IMG/VR virus record: IMGVR_UViG_3300043788_000060
Location: 1-64,000 of that record
Direction: 5' to 3' (one strand)
DNA: 64,000 bases
DNA from: a virus
The notes under the pieces were generated by a model. It was not told the DNA's origin. It saw only the letters and a program-made list of their open reading frames with translations, and searched no databases. Numbering within the stretch: position 1 is the stretch's first letter; every line of letters begins with the position of its first letter. Positions 29,892 to 35,123 of this stretch are shown here, one piece after another. The translations under genes were made by a program, and so were the position numbers.

Positions 29892-29979
29892 GGAAGGGTG
29901 AGCGGAACGGTATCGCTCCTGCTTGGAAAGCAGGCTCATGTGAAAGCATGTGCAGGTTCGAGTCCTGTCCCTTCCGCCA
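29892..29979 (+). tRNA. tRNA-Ser(GGA)
   Basis: Acceptor GGAAGGG, arm CCTGC-TTGGAAA-GCAGG, long variable arm, T-loop TTCGAGT, CCA encoded. Confidence 0.93.
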
Positions 29980-29983
29980 TTTT

Positions 29984-30067
29984 GGATCGTACTGCTGACG
30001 TTCAGCGACTCGTCTCGAAAACGAGGGCTCCTTCGGGATGATGGTTAAACTCCATTGCGGTCCGCCA
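29984..30067 (+). tRNA. tRNA-Ser(CGA)
   Basis: Arm CTCGT-CTCGAAA-ACGAG, variable arm, T-arm ATGG-TTAAACT-CCAT, CCA encoded; acceptor has wobble pairs. Confidence 0.88.
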
Positions 30068-30071
30068 TTTT

Positions 30072-30155
30072 GGAAGTTGCCGCTGTCGTACAGCAAACCG
30101 GTTTGAACCCGGTGGTTCCGCAAGGATAGGGGTTAAACTCCTCCAACTTCCGCCA
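30072..30155 (+). tRNA. tRNA-Ser(TGA)
   Basis: Acceptor GGAAGTT/AACTTCC, arm ACCGG-TTTGAAC-CCGGT, variable arm, CCA encoded. Four Ser tRNAs are adjacent, likely by duplication. Confidence 0.92.
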
Positions 30156-30156
30156 T

Positions 30157-30243
30157 GCAAGCGACGTGCTAAGGTAGCCGGGCTCTCTGTAAAAGAGCCG
30201 CCCCTTGTGGGCAGAGCAGTTTCGATTACTGCCGCTTGCACCA
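30157..30243 (+). tRNA. tRNA-Tyr(GTA)
   Basis: Acceptor GCAAGCG/CGCTTGC, arm GCTCT-CTGTAAA-AGAGC, variable arm as expected for bacterial Tyr, CCA encoded. Confidence 0.93.
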
Positions 30244-30246
30244 GTT

Positions 30247-30258
30247 TTGTGGTATAAT
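30247..30258 (+). promoter_or_regulatory. Extended -10 promoter within the tRNA array
   Basis: TTGTGGTATAAT (TATAAT 30253-30258) placed 7 nt before the 5' end of the Met tRNA, so the transcript would start at the mature tRNA end. Confidence 0.7.
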
Positions 30259-30264
30259 GTCTTA

Positions 30265-30343
30265 TGCGAGCGAGTGGAACGGATCACCATTCAACCCTCA
30301 TAAGGTTGAGATACTTCGGTTCGACTCCGAAGGCACGCACCCA
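30265..30343 (+). tRNA. tRNA-Met(CAT), copy 1
   Basis: Acceptor TGCGAGC/GCACGCA (one mismatch), arm CAACC-CTCATAA-GGTTG, T-loop TTCGACT, CCA encoded. Elongator, initiator or Ile (modified CAT) cannot be told apart here. Confidence 0.8.
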
Positions 30344-30526
30344 AATTGATGTTAATTCGCGGGTTGGCTACGATCCGGTGGTACCGCCGGGGAGCTTGAA
30401 TACGAATCTCGGTCCTCTATTACCCGTAAAGGATTGATCCGAAGTCGTCGGACACATTTGGTTAAACTCTAACACGACCAACAACGACTTACGAGTGGCA
30501 TCCGGGAGAGACCGGAAAAATTTTAC
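30344..30526 (+). other. Structured spacer without an assignable tRNA
   Basis: Contains a GCGGGT/ACCCGT-closed segment (about 30355-30425) and a hairpin AAGTCGT/ACGACTT closing TTGGT/ACCAA (about 30445-30495). T-arm-like TTGG-TTAAACT-CTAA is present, but no full cloverleaf with CCA could be built. Confidence 0.4.
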
Positions 30527-30602
30527 GCGGCTGTAGCTTAATTGACAAAGTCCTTCCTTGTCACGGAAGAGGATACGAGTTTGACTCTCGCCGGTCGCGC
30601 CA
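30527..30602 (+). tRNA. tRNA-Asp(GTC)
   Basis: Acceptor GCGGCTG/CGGTCGC, arm CTTCC-TTGTCAC-GGAAG, T-loop TTTGACT, CCA encoded. Confidence 0.92.
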
Positions 30603-30609
30603 TTTTCAT

Positions 30610-30688
30610 GGGGTAGTTGGCAAGTTGGTTTAAGCCACCACTTTCTCACAGTGGTTATGCGTGAGTTCGAACCTCACCTACCCTGCCA
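30610..30688 (+). tRNA. tRNA-Glu(CTC)
   Basis: Acceptor GGGGTAG/CTACCCT, arm CCACT-TTCTCAC-AGTGG, T-loop TTCGAAC, CCA encoded. Confidence 0.9.
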
Positions 30689-30737
30689 TACCCGCCGGGA
30701 AATCATAGGTCAGCGTCTAGACGCTGCGGCGGAAAAC

Positions 30738-30814
30738 GCGGTATCAGGGGTGCTGATTCTCCAGACGGTCTTTCAAGCCGTTGGACGCGGGTTTGATTCC
30801 CGCATACCGCGCCA
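30738..30814 (+). tRNA. tRNA-Glu(TTC)
   Basis: Acceptor GCGGTAT/ATACCGC, arm ACGGT-CTTTCAA-GCCGT, T-loop TTTGATT, CCA encoded. A hairpin CCGCC/GGCGG with CAGCGTCTAGACGCTG lies just before it (30693-30732). Confidence 0.92.
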
Positions 30815-30835
30815 ATTCAAATAAGGGGAGAGCCG

Positions 30836-31354
30836 TTGAGCAACCCAAAAGATGTAGGAAGAACGGAACGAATCGCAGAAACTGTCCGATTACTCTCGGT
30901 GGCAGATATTGTCCCTCCGTACACAACCTTCGATATTACGGAAGAAATGCTCGCTGAATACATCAGAGTCTATGGTAGTCTCGGACCCAAAGGAAACGGA
31001 AAGTTCCACTACGGGTTCGCTCGTAAGTTAGCTGGGCTAGAGCTTCTTCGGCTCAAGTTTCATAGGGGCGCTAAACCCAAGGATTGCAAAGAAGGCCAAG
31101 TCTACTTAATTGGTAATCCTGCATGGCCGGAGCACATCAAGATCGGAATGTCTGTAGATTCCGACGCTAGGTTGGATTCATACCAGACGTACGATCCATT
31201 TCGCGCCTATTACATCAAAAATTACGAATTTGTCCTCGACAGACGGGCTGCGGAAAAGAAGTTAATAGATGATTTCGGATTTCATCTACTGGAGGGAGAA
31301 TGGGTCAAGTATTCAGACTCTTCCAAGATAATCAAGGCAATTCGAACATTTTAA
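30836..31354 (+). CDS. T5orf172-type GIY-YIG-like nuclease (172 aa)
   Basis: TTG start after GGGGAGAG. GQVYLIGNPAWPEHIKIGMS, then DARLDSYQTYDP and RRAAEKKLIDDF match the T5 Orf172 / GIY-YIG-related domain, whose members cut DNA near their insertion sites. An N-terminal helical part precedes it. Probably a selfish nuclease lodged in the tRNA array. Confidence 0.8.
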   Translation: MSNPKDVGRTERIAETVRLLSVADIVPPYTTFDITEEMLAEYIRVYGSLGPKGNGKFHYGFARKLAGLELLRLKFHRGAKPKDCKEGQVYLIGNPAWPEHIKIGMSVDSDARLDSYQTYDPFRAYYIKNYEFVLDRRAAEKKLIDDFGFHLLEGEWVKYSDSSKIIKAIRTF

Positions 31355-31359
31355 CACGT

Positions 31360-31435
31360 TGGACGGTCGTATAACTGGTATTACACTTGATTGTTACTCA
31401 AGGCGATGAGAGTTCGAATCTCTCCTGTCCAGCCA
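31360..31435 (+). tRNA. tRNA-Asn(GTT)
   Basis: Acceptor TGGACGG/CTGTCCA, arm CTTGA-TTGTTAC-TCAAG, T-loop TTCGAAT, CCA encoded. Confidence 0.93.
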
Positions 31436-31443
31436 AATTTAAT

Positions 31444-31517
31444 ACCTCGTTCGTTCAGCGGCAGGACCACTGACTCTGACTCAGTTAACGGTGGTTCGAA
31501 TCCATCACGAGGTGCCA
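31444..31517 (+). tRNA. tRNA-Gln(CTG)
   Basis: Acceptor ACCTCGT/ACGAGGT, arm ACTGA-CTCTGAC-TCAGT, T-loop TTCGAAT, CCA encoded. Confidence 0.92.
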
Positions 31518-31518
31518 C

Positions 31519-31593
31519 GCCAGCGTCGTTCAACGCCAAGGACCTTGAGCTTTGACCTCAAAGATAAAGGTTGGATTCCTTTCGCTGGTGCCA
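31519..31593 (+). tRNA. tRNA-Gln(TTG)
   Basis: Acceptor GCCAGCG/CGCTGGT, arm TTGAG-CTTTGAC-CTCAA, T-loop TTGGATT, CCA encoded. Confidence 0.92.
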
Positions 31594-31598
31594 TTTTC

Positions 31599-31674
31599 GC
31601 GGGCGTAATTCAATTGGCAGAATGTTGGTGTGCCACACCAGATGTTGCCGGATCGTTGCCGGTCGCCCGCTCCA
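31599..31674 (+). tRNA. tRNA-Gly(GCC)
   Basis: Acceptor GCGGGCG/CGCCCGC, arm TTGGT-GTGCCAC-ACCAG, CCA encoded. T-loop ATCGTTG starts with A in place of T. Confidence 0.85.
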
Positions 31675-31697
31675 TTTCGTCCAGATAATGGACAAAC

Positions 31698-31774
31698 GCA
31701 TCTGTGGCTCAGACGGTACAGCGCGTCCCTCGTAAAGACGTATTTCGCAGGTTCGATTCCTGTCAGATGCTCCA
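31698..31774 (+). tRNA. tRNA-Thr(CGT)
   Basis: Acceptor GCATCTG/CAGATGC, loop CTCGTAA with a C-A mismatch at 31-39, T-loop TTCGATT, CCA encoded. A repeat copy (31679..31693) lies just before it. Confidence 0.9.
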
Positions 31775-31775
31775 C

Positions 31776-31851
31776 GCCGGTCAAGCTCATTAGGATGAGC
31801 AATCCCTCGGTAAGGGATAGGCAGTCCGTTCGATTCGGATGATCGGCTCCA
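31776..31851 (+). tRNA. tRNA-Thr(GGT)
   Basis: Acceptor GCCGGTC/GATCGGC, arm ATCCC-TCGGTAA-GGGAT. Position 33 is C, not the near-universal U. T-loop TTCGATT, CCA encoded. Confidence 0.85.
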
Positions 31852-31886
31852 TTTTAGTAAGAAATTTGTCACACTTTTCTGACAAG

Positions 31887-31898
31887 TTGTGGTATAAT
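31887..31898 (+). promoter_or_regulatory. Extended -10 promoter in the tRNA array
   Basis: TTGTGGTATAAT (TATAAT 31893-31898), followed by GTATTTGTT as at 52204. Start expected near 31905. Confidence 0.65.
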
Positions 31899-31904
31899 GT
31901 ATTT

Positions 31905-32014
31905 GTTGGTAGGTAACAGGTATGGTGAGGAGAAAAACCCCTAACCCTGAGCCGAACTTGAAGGACGCTTCGAGATGCCACCAAAATCGGTGCTGAGTTC
32001 CGAAACGGACTCAG
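31905..32014 (+). ncRNA. Structured leader transcript
   Basis: About 110 nt from the promoter to the next ATG. It ends in a strong hairpin CTGAGTTCCG-AAA-CGGACTCAG (bulged T). The start resembles the start of the large RNA at 52216 (GTT-GGTAG). Confidence 0.45.
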
Positions 32015-32206
32015 ATGAGGGACCCAGTATTCAGGTTTGAGGGAAGATACCACCGAAACAAGCTTATGACCCACTATGTTTGTCCAATGTGCGAGAAACC
32101 CGACGGCAAAGAGTACGACGATTTCTTGTCGATTAGCAGCAGAAAAGGAATTTTGAGGTTCTGCGAATTTTGCAAACATACGTGGAGAGAAAAGTTTGCC
32201 TCGTAA
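32015..32206 (+). CDS. Zinc-ribbon protein in the tRNA array (63 aa)
   Basis: YVCPMCEKPDGKEY and FCEFCKHTW form a zinc ribbon. The gene end overlaps the 5' end of Thr(TGT) tRNA by 9 nt. An internal start at MTHYV is possible. Function unknown. Confidence 0.6.
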   Translation: MRDPVFRFEGRYHRNKLMTHYVCPMCEKPDGKEYDDFLSISSRKGILRFCEFCKHTWREKFAS

Positions 32207-32272
32207 GCATTGGTGCTGATGCACCGGTCCTGTAAACCGGACAACTCAGTTGAACTCTGAGACGGGGCTCCA
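32198..32272 (+). tRNA. tRNA-Thr(TGT)
   Basis: Acceptor GCCTCGT/ACGGGGC, arm CCGGT-CCTGTAA-ACCGG with C33 again, T-loop TTGAACT, CCA encoded. Shares 9 nt with the preceding gene. Confidence 0.85.
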
Positions 32273-32284
32273 TACAAGCATCTT

Positions 32285-32346
32285 GTGACACCTACTCCAG
32301 ATGCGCCTAACTAGGAAGGCTAAGTGGTGTGACTCCCGGGAGAGTA
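32285..32346 (+). ncRNA. Three-stem RNA element, copy 1
   Basis: GTGACACCTAC ... GCC/GGC hairpin ... AAGTGGTGTGACTC ... GAGTA. Stem ACACC/GGTGT plus ACTC/GAGT. A second copy with different loops but the same paired strands lies at 52942..52997. Confidence 0.6.
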
Positions 32347-32360
32347 CGGACAAATTTATG

Positions 32361-32435
32361 GTGGGATTGGCCGAGAGATTTAGGCGCGGGACTGTGACCC
32401 CCGATACAGGAGTTTGATTCTCCTATCCTACCCCA
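32361..32435 (+). tRNA. tRNA-His(GTG)
   Basis: Acceptor GTGGGAT/ATCCTAC with an extra 5' G (32360) facing discriminator C, the hallmark of His tRNA. Loop CTGTGAC, T-loop TTTGATT, CCA encoded; A-C mismatch at 31-39. Confidence 0.9.
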
Positions 32436-32520
32436 AGGTGCCAGAAAATTCCGGCTCGAATCCGGACCAACGGGTGCAAACGTTGAGTCGTCTAACGGGA
32501 GGACATCTGGCTGTATTTTT
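32436..32520 (+). ncRNA. Circularly permuted tRNA-like RNA
   Basis: Exactly fills the gap between His and Ala tRNAs. Order: GCCAGA, T-arm TCCGG-CTCGAAT-CCGGA, stem CAACG closed by loop GGTGCAAA with CGTTG, D-arm GTCGTCTAACGGGAGGAC, then TCTGGC, which pairs with the opening GCCAGA. This is a tRNA with 3' half first, as in the YrlA mimic at 28757. The strand after TCTGG reads CTGTA, where an anticodon loop would open. It lacks the TGGCGTAG/CGCTTGTTC Ro-type strands. Confidence 0.65.
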
Positions 32521-32592
32521 GGGCCGGGCTCCGAAGAGCAGATTTTCCTTGCAAGAAAGTCGCGGTGGGTTTAACTCCCACACGGTCCACCA
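32521..32592 (+). tRNA. tRNA-Ala(TGC)
   Basis: Acceptor GGGCCGG/ACGGTCC (last pair mismatched), short D-arm GCTC-CGAA-GAGC, arm TTTTC-CTTGCAA-GAAAG, T-arm GTGGG-TTTAACT-CCCAC, CCA encoded. The D-loop is unusually small. Confidence 0.75.
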
Positions 32593-32646
32593 ATGTATGA
32601 ATGGGACCAACCGCTGCCGAGGCAAGTTGCCCATTCGCCCGTTTTA

Positions 32647-32722
32647 GCCAACTGAGCAAGAGTGGTCTTTGCACCGGCTTGAAGCACCGAGGAGAGGCGT
32701 TCGATTCGCCTAGTTGGCACCA
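32647..32722 (+). tRNA. tRNA-Phe(GAA)
   Basis: Acceptor GCCAACT/AGTTGGC, loop TTGAAGC; anticodon stem has mismatches at 27-43 and 31-39. T-loop TTCGATT, CCA encoded. A GAATGGG/CCCATTC hairpin lies upstream (about 32598-32635). Confidence 0.8.
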
Positions 32723-32727
32723 TAAAG

Positions 32728-32800
32728 TTTTGCCTTGGTGTAATAGTGAGCACGAAGCCCCATAGGGGTTTATGATCCGGCTAAAATCCGGGAGGCAAAA
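32728..32800 (+). tRNA. tRNA-like, anticodon unclear
   Basis: Acceptor TTTTGCC/GGCAAAA, arm AAGCC-CCATAGG-GGTTT, T-arm TCCGG-CTAAAAT-CCGGG. CCA is not encoded and position 33 is C; the loop reads ATA at 34-36. Possibly a decayed tRNA. Confidence 0.45.
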
Positions 32801-32808
32801 AGTTTTAT

Positions 32809-32879
32809 CAGTGACTGGGGTAGTGGTCGCCTCCGAGCCTCGGATGCTCGTGGAGAAAGTTCGATTCTTTCGTCGCTGA
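32809..32879 (+). tRNA. tRNA-Pro(CGG)
   Basis: Acceptor CAGTGAC/GTCGCTG, arm CGAGC-CTCGGAT-GCTCG, T-loop TTCGATT. CCA not encoded. Confidence 0.82.
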
Positions 32880-32967
32880 CGGGGTGTAAAACCGTAAATA
32901 GAAGCGGTCCTGCTTTGGAAGCAGGAGATTAAGATCACTGGACGTGCAAGTCGTCTCACCCCGACCA
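32880..32967 (+). tRNA. tRNA-Pro(TGG)
   Basis: Acceptor CGGGGTG/CACCCCG, arm CCTGC-TTTGGAA-GCAGG, T-loop TGCAAGT, CCA encoded; variable loop longer than usual. Abuts the previous tRNA. Confidence 0.82.
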
Positions 32968-32972
32968 GTTAT

Positions 32973-33047
32973 GCCCGGTTCGTTCAACGTATAGGACCCA
33001 AGATTGCGAATCTTGAGACAGAAGTTAGACTCTTCTATCGGGCACCA
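32973..33047 (+). tRNA. tRNA-Arg(GCG)
   Basis: Acceptor GCCCGGT/ATCGGGC, arm CAAGA-TTGCGAA-TCTTG, CCA encoded. Confidence 0.9.
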
Positions 33048-33052
33048 TTTAC

Positions 33053-33129
33053 GGCTCTATCGGCAACTGGAAAGTCGATCTCGCTTCGAACGAGAAACAG
33101 TGTAGGTTCGAGTCCTACTAGGGCTACCA
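33053..33129 (+). tRNA. tRNA-Arg(TCG)
   Basis: Acceptor GGCTCTA/TAGGGCT, arm TCTCG-CTTCGAA-CGAGA, T-loop TTCGAGT, CCA encoded. Confidence 0.9.
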
Positions 33130-33130
33130 C

Positions 33131-33204
33131 GCGAGTTTAATTTAGTGCCAGAATGTCGATCTCCAAAATCGAACGCAGGGGTTGAATTCCTCTAACTCGC
33201 GCCA
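33131..33204 (+). tRNA. tRNA-Trp(CCA)
   Basis: Acceptor GCGAGTT/AACTCGC, arm TCGAT-CTCCAAA-ATCGA, T-loop TTGAATT, CCA encoded. Confidence 0.92.
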
Positions 33205-33209
33205 TTTTC

Positions 33210-33285
33210 GCCAACGAGGACGAAGCGGATAGTCGCCGCCCTCATAAAGCGGTTGTAGCTGATTCGAGTTCAGCCGTTGGCACCA
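33210..33285 (+). tRNA. tRNA-Met(CAT), copy 2
   Basis: Acceptor GCCAACG/CGTTGGC, arm CCGCC-CTCATAA-AGCGG (C-A at 31-39), T-loop TTCGAGT, CCA encoded. Confidence 0.88.
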
Positions 33286-33414
33286 AGTTCAAAGAACAGG
33301 GGCAGAAATGTCAACTGTTCCTAGGCGGATAGAGCGCCCGGTCTAATAGCTGGCACATGGCGAGAGGAAGGAACAGGGTACCTTACGTCGTGCCGCCCTA
33401 TCCGTGACCCATTA
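33286..33414 (+). ncRNA. Structured RNA between Met and Ile tRNAs
   Basis: Hairpin GAACAG/CTGTTC (about 33293-33319), then a 7-bp stem CGGATAG/CTATCCG enclosing CGCC/GGCG and GGCAC/GTGCC (about 33335-33406). No anticodon or CCA. Ends just before a repeat copy (33415..33429). Confidence 0.45.
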
Positions 33415-33430
33415 GTCCGAATAATGGACT

Positions 33431-33525
33431 GCCGGAATTCTCAGGCGAGACGCTGGGTTTTATAAGCCCGGTTGTTGTCGGTCGATAGCCGATGCGCGAG
33501 AGATCGTCCCTCTCTTCCGGCCCCA
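33431..33525 (+). tRNA. tRNA-Ile(TAT) with long variable arm
   Basis: Acceptor GCCGGAA/TTCCGGC, arm TGGGT-TTTATAA-GCCCG, a variable arm with hairpin TCGG-TCGATA-GCCGA, T-loop ATCGTCC, CCA encoded. 95 nt; a class II arm is unexpected for Ile. Confidence 0.75.
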
Positions 33526-33526
33526 C

Positions 33527-33601
33527 GGGTTGCAAGCTTTGATGGCGAAGCATCCGGCTCTTACCCGGAAGAACAGATTTCGATTATCTGGCAACCCACC
33601 A
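33527..33601 (+). tRNA. tRNA-Lys(CTT)
   Basis: Acceptor GGGTTGC/GCAACCC, arm TCCGG-CTCTTAC-CCGGA, T-loop TTCGATT, CCA encoded. Confidence 0.92.
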
Positions 33602-33619
33602 ATTAAAAGTCAACACTGT

Positions 33620-33694
33620 GGGCCTCAAGCTTTAATGGTGAAGCAGTTGGCTTTTAACCTCCAGAACGGGGATCGTTACCCCGGGGGCCCACCA
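33620..33694 (+). tRNA. tRNA-Lys(TTT)
   Basis: Acceptor GGGCCTC/GGGGCCC, loop CTTTTAA, weak anticodon stem, T-arm CGGGG-ATCGTTA-CCCCG, CCA encoded. The Lys pair share AAGCTTT-ATGG D-arms. Confidence 0.82.
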
Positions 33695-33701
33695 AGTTTA
33701 T

Positions 33702-33779
33702 GCGCCAGTGGCTCGAAATGAACTAGGCCCCGAGCTTCTACCTCGGAGTATGCAGGTTTGAATCCTGTCTGGCGTTCCA
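33702..33779 (+). tRNA. tRNA-Arg(TCT)
   Basis: Acceptor GCGCCAG/CTGGCGT, arm CCGAG-CTTCTAC-CTCGG, T-loop TTTGAAT, CCA encoded. Confidence 0.92.
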
Positions 33780-33780
33780 T

Positions 33781-33862
33781 TTTGCGCAGGACCTCATCGT
33801 TGGCCCAGCAGAGATTTTGATATCCACGGGGTCTCACAGAAAGTAACCTGCGCAAATTTTTT
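33781..33862 (+). ncRNA. Closing-stem RNA n2 with T-tract
   Basis: 10-bp outer stem TTTGCGCAGG/CCTGCGCAAA then TTTTTT. The end could act as an intrinsic terminator; the 56-nt interior is folded (CCC and GGGG loops). Confidence 0.6.
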
Positions 33863-33874
33863 CGAGGAGTTCAG

Positions 33875-34036
33875 ATGAAAGTTGAATTCGCTTTTATGAA
33901 ACCTTGGTCCGGGATTTGGGTCGGGTTTCTCTGGGACGAACAAGTTAACGGATTATATATTAGTTTGTTACCTCCGTTTGTCATCAAGTTTCTATTTGGT
34001 CCCGTAGCTCAAGAGAACAGAGCGGTAGTTTCCTAA
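33875..34036 (+). CDS. Small protein overlapping a tRNA (53 aa)
   Basis: GAGGAG before the ATG. MKVEFAFMKPWSGIWVGFLW, then SLLPPFVIKFLFG: hydrophobic, aromatic-rich. Its last 39 bases are the 5' half of Arg(CCT) tRNA, so that stretch is used twice. Function unknown. Confidence 0.5.
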   Translation: MKVEFAFMKPWSGIWVGFLWDEQVNGLYISLLPPFVIKFLFGPVAQENRAVVS

Positions 34037-34073
34037 ACTTCAGACCCGAGTTTAAGTCTCGGCGGGACCCCCA
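33998..34073 (+). tRNA. tRNA-Arg(CCT)
   Basis: Acceptor GGTCCCG/CGGGACC, loop TTCCTAA with one T-T mismatch in the stem, T-loop TTTAAGT, CCA encoded. Confidence 0.85.
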
Positions 34074-34075
34074 AG

Positions 34076-34157
34076 TTTGTGTGGTTAGCGAGGGAAGGGC
34101 AAGCTCCACCTCCCAAAGCGTTTGATGAGCAAAGGTAACAACAAACATCCACACAAA
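34076..34157 (+). ncRNA. Closing-stem RNA n3
   Basis: Perfect 9-bp outer stem TTTGTGTGG/CCACACAAA, followed by GTTTTT. Interior has GAGG/CCTC pairing. No tRNA consensus. Confidence 0.55.
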
Positions 34158-34163
34158 GTTTTT

Positions 34164-34238
34164 GCAGACGTAGTGAAACGGACATAATAAAACCCTCCGA
34201 AGGTTTAGTTGGCAGTTCGAATCTGCCCGTCTGCACCA
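34164..34238 (+). tRNA. tRNA-Arg(CCG)
   Basis: Acceptor GCAGACG/CGTCTGC, arm AAACC-CTCCGAA-GGTTT, T-loop TTCGAAT, CCA encoded. Five Arg tRNAs in total. Confidence 0.93.
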
Positions 34239-34241
34239 TGT

Positions 34242-34387
34242 TTGTAACAGCAGCGAGAAATCGCAGGTAGGAACGCCCTTTCTGAGCGGTCAGCCGTCGT
34301 CCCGAGGCTTCCCATAATGGACCGGTGGGACATCACACAGATGTTAAACGCCCGCTATAATTTCGGGGCACTCAGAATCTGTTACAA
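34242..34387 (+). ncRNA. Closing-stem RNA n4
   Basis: Perfect 9-bp outer stem TTGTAACAG/CTGTTACAA, 146 nt. Interior hairpins GCGA-GAAA-TCGC and ACATC-ACACA-GATGT. No coding frame seen. Confidence 0.5.
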
Positions 34388-34395
34388 TTCGTTTT

Positions 34396-34473
34396 GCCGG
34401 GTTAACTCAGTCTGCTCAGAGTGCCTCTCTTACAAAGAGGAAGCCGAAGGTTGGAATCCTTCACCCGGTACCA
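34396..34473 (+). tRNA. tRNA-Val(TAC)
   Basis: Acceptor GCCGGGT/ACCCGGT, arm CCTCT-CTTACAA-AGAGG, T-loop TTGGAAT, CCA encoded. Confidence 0.92.
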
Positions 34474-34478
34474 TATTT

Positions 34479-34556
34479 CCCAGAGTAGCTCAAGTGGCTC
34501 AGAGCACTCGACCGATAATCGAGAGGTTGGGGATTCGATTACCCCCTCTGGGACCA
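34479..34556 (+). tRNA. tRNA-Ile(GAT)
   Basis: Acceptor CCCAGAG/CTCTGGG, arm CTCGA-CCGATAA-TCGAG with C33, T-loop TTCGATT, CCA encoded. Confidence 0.9.
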
Positions 34557-34564
34557 TACAATTT

Positions 34565-34652
34565 ATTTGCAGAATACTTGTGTATTGGCTTTCTGATGTC
34601 AAGAGCCGAATACGACAGCACATGGCAGTGCATAATAAATCGTCCTGCAAAT
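34565..34652 (+). ncRNA. Closing-stem RNA n5, cloverleaf-like
   Basis: Outer stem ATTTGCAG/CTGCAAAT and three arms: AATAC-TTGT-GTATT, GGCT...AGCC, GCAC-ATGGCA-GTGC. tRNA-like shape but no T-loop, anticodon arm or CCA. Confidence 0.5.
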
Positions 34653-34668
34653 GAGACATCAAATTTTC

Positions 34669-34746
34669 GCGGCCATAGCCAAGTCTGCTAAGGCAATAGT
34701 CTTCCAAACTATCATCACGCGGGTTGGAATCCCGCTGGCCGCTCCA
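34669..34746 (+). tRNA. tRNA-Gly(TCC)
   Basis: Acceptor GCGGCCA/TGGCCGC, arm ATAGT-CTTCCAA-ACTAT, T-loop TTGGAAT, CCA encoded. Last tRNA of the array. Confidence 0.92.
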
Positions 34747-34868
34747 TCGTTCCGCTACCATGTGTAGTCCGAATTGGCTCGACGGTTCCCGACGGGCCCC
34801 CAAAATTTTAGTCCGGATAATGGACTAATTCGATCCGAGCCCGAGCGCCGGAATCCCACGAGAACAAT

Positions 34869-35111
34869 ATGTCGAATGAATCCAAAATCACAGCCGAGTT
34901 GCGTGTGAAAAGCTGCGTAGTTAGCCAATTCCCCAAACCAAACAAACGATCATTTGCTCCAAGCAAACAACAGGGAGAAGAAGTTTGGGAAGTTAAAGCT
35001 GAAGGAGACGGAATACCCTACCCCATCTCTCTGCACTTCACGACTCTGCCCGGACACAAAGTTATTGCCCCTATGGGGAAAATCAAGATCACAATCGAGG
35101 CTTCGGCCTAA
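34869..35111 (+). CDS. Unknown protein (80 aa)
   Basis: First gene after the tRNA array. MSNESKITAELRVKSCVVSQ then GHKVIAPMGKIKITIEA: beta-sandwich-like. Precedes the virion genes. Function unknown. Confidence 0.6.
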   Translation: MSNESKITAELRVKSCVVSQFPKPNKRSFAPSKQQGEEVWEVKAEGDGIPYPISLHFTTLPGHKVIAPMGKIKITIEASA

Positions 35112-35123
35112 AGGAATTTTAAC

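Noticed and set aside
30344-30526. Another tRNA or permuted tRNA
   Set aside because: A T-arm-like piece and several stems exist, but no arrangement gave a full cloverleaf, permuted or not.
31990-32020. Hammerhead ribozyme (CGAAAC near CAGATGAG)
   Set aside because: The required CTGATGA strand is absent (it reads CAGATGA) and the bases form a simple strong hairpin instead.
29085-34746. CRISPR array
   Set aside because: The repeating units are tRNAs with different sequences; no identical direct repeats with regular spacers were seen anywhere in the window.
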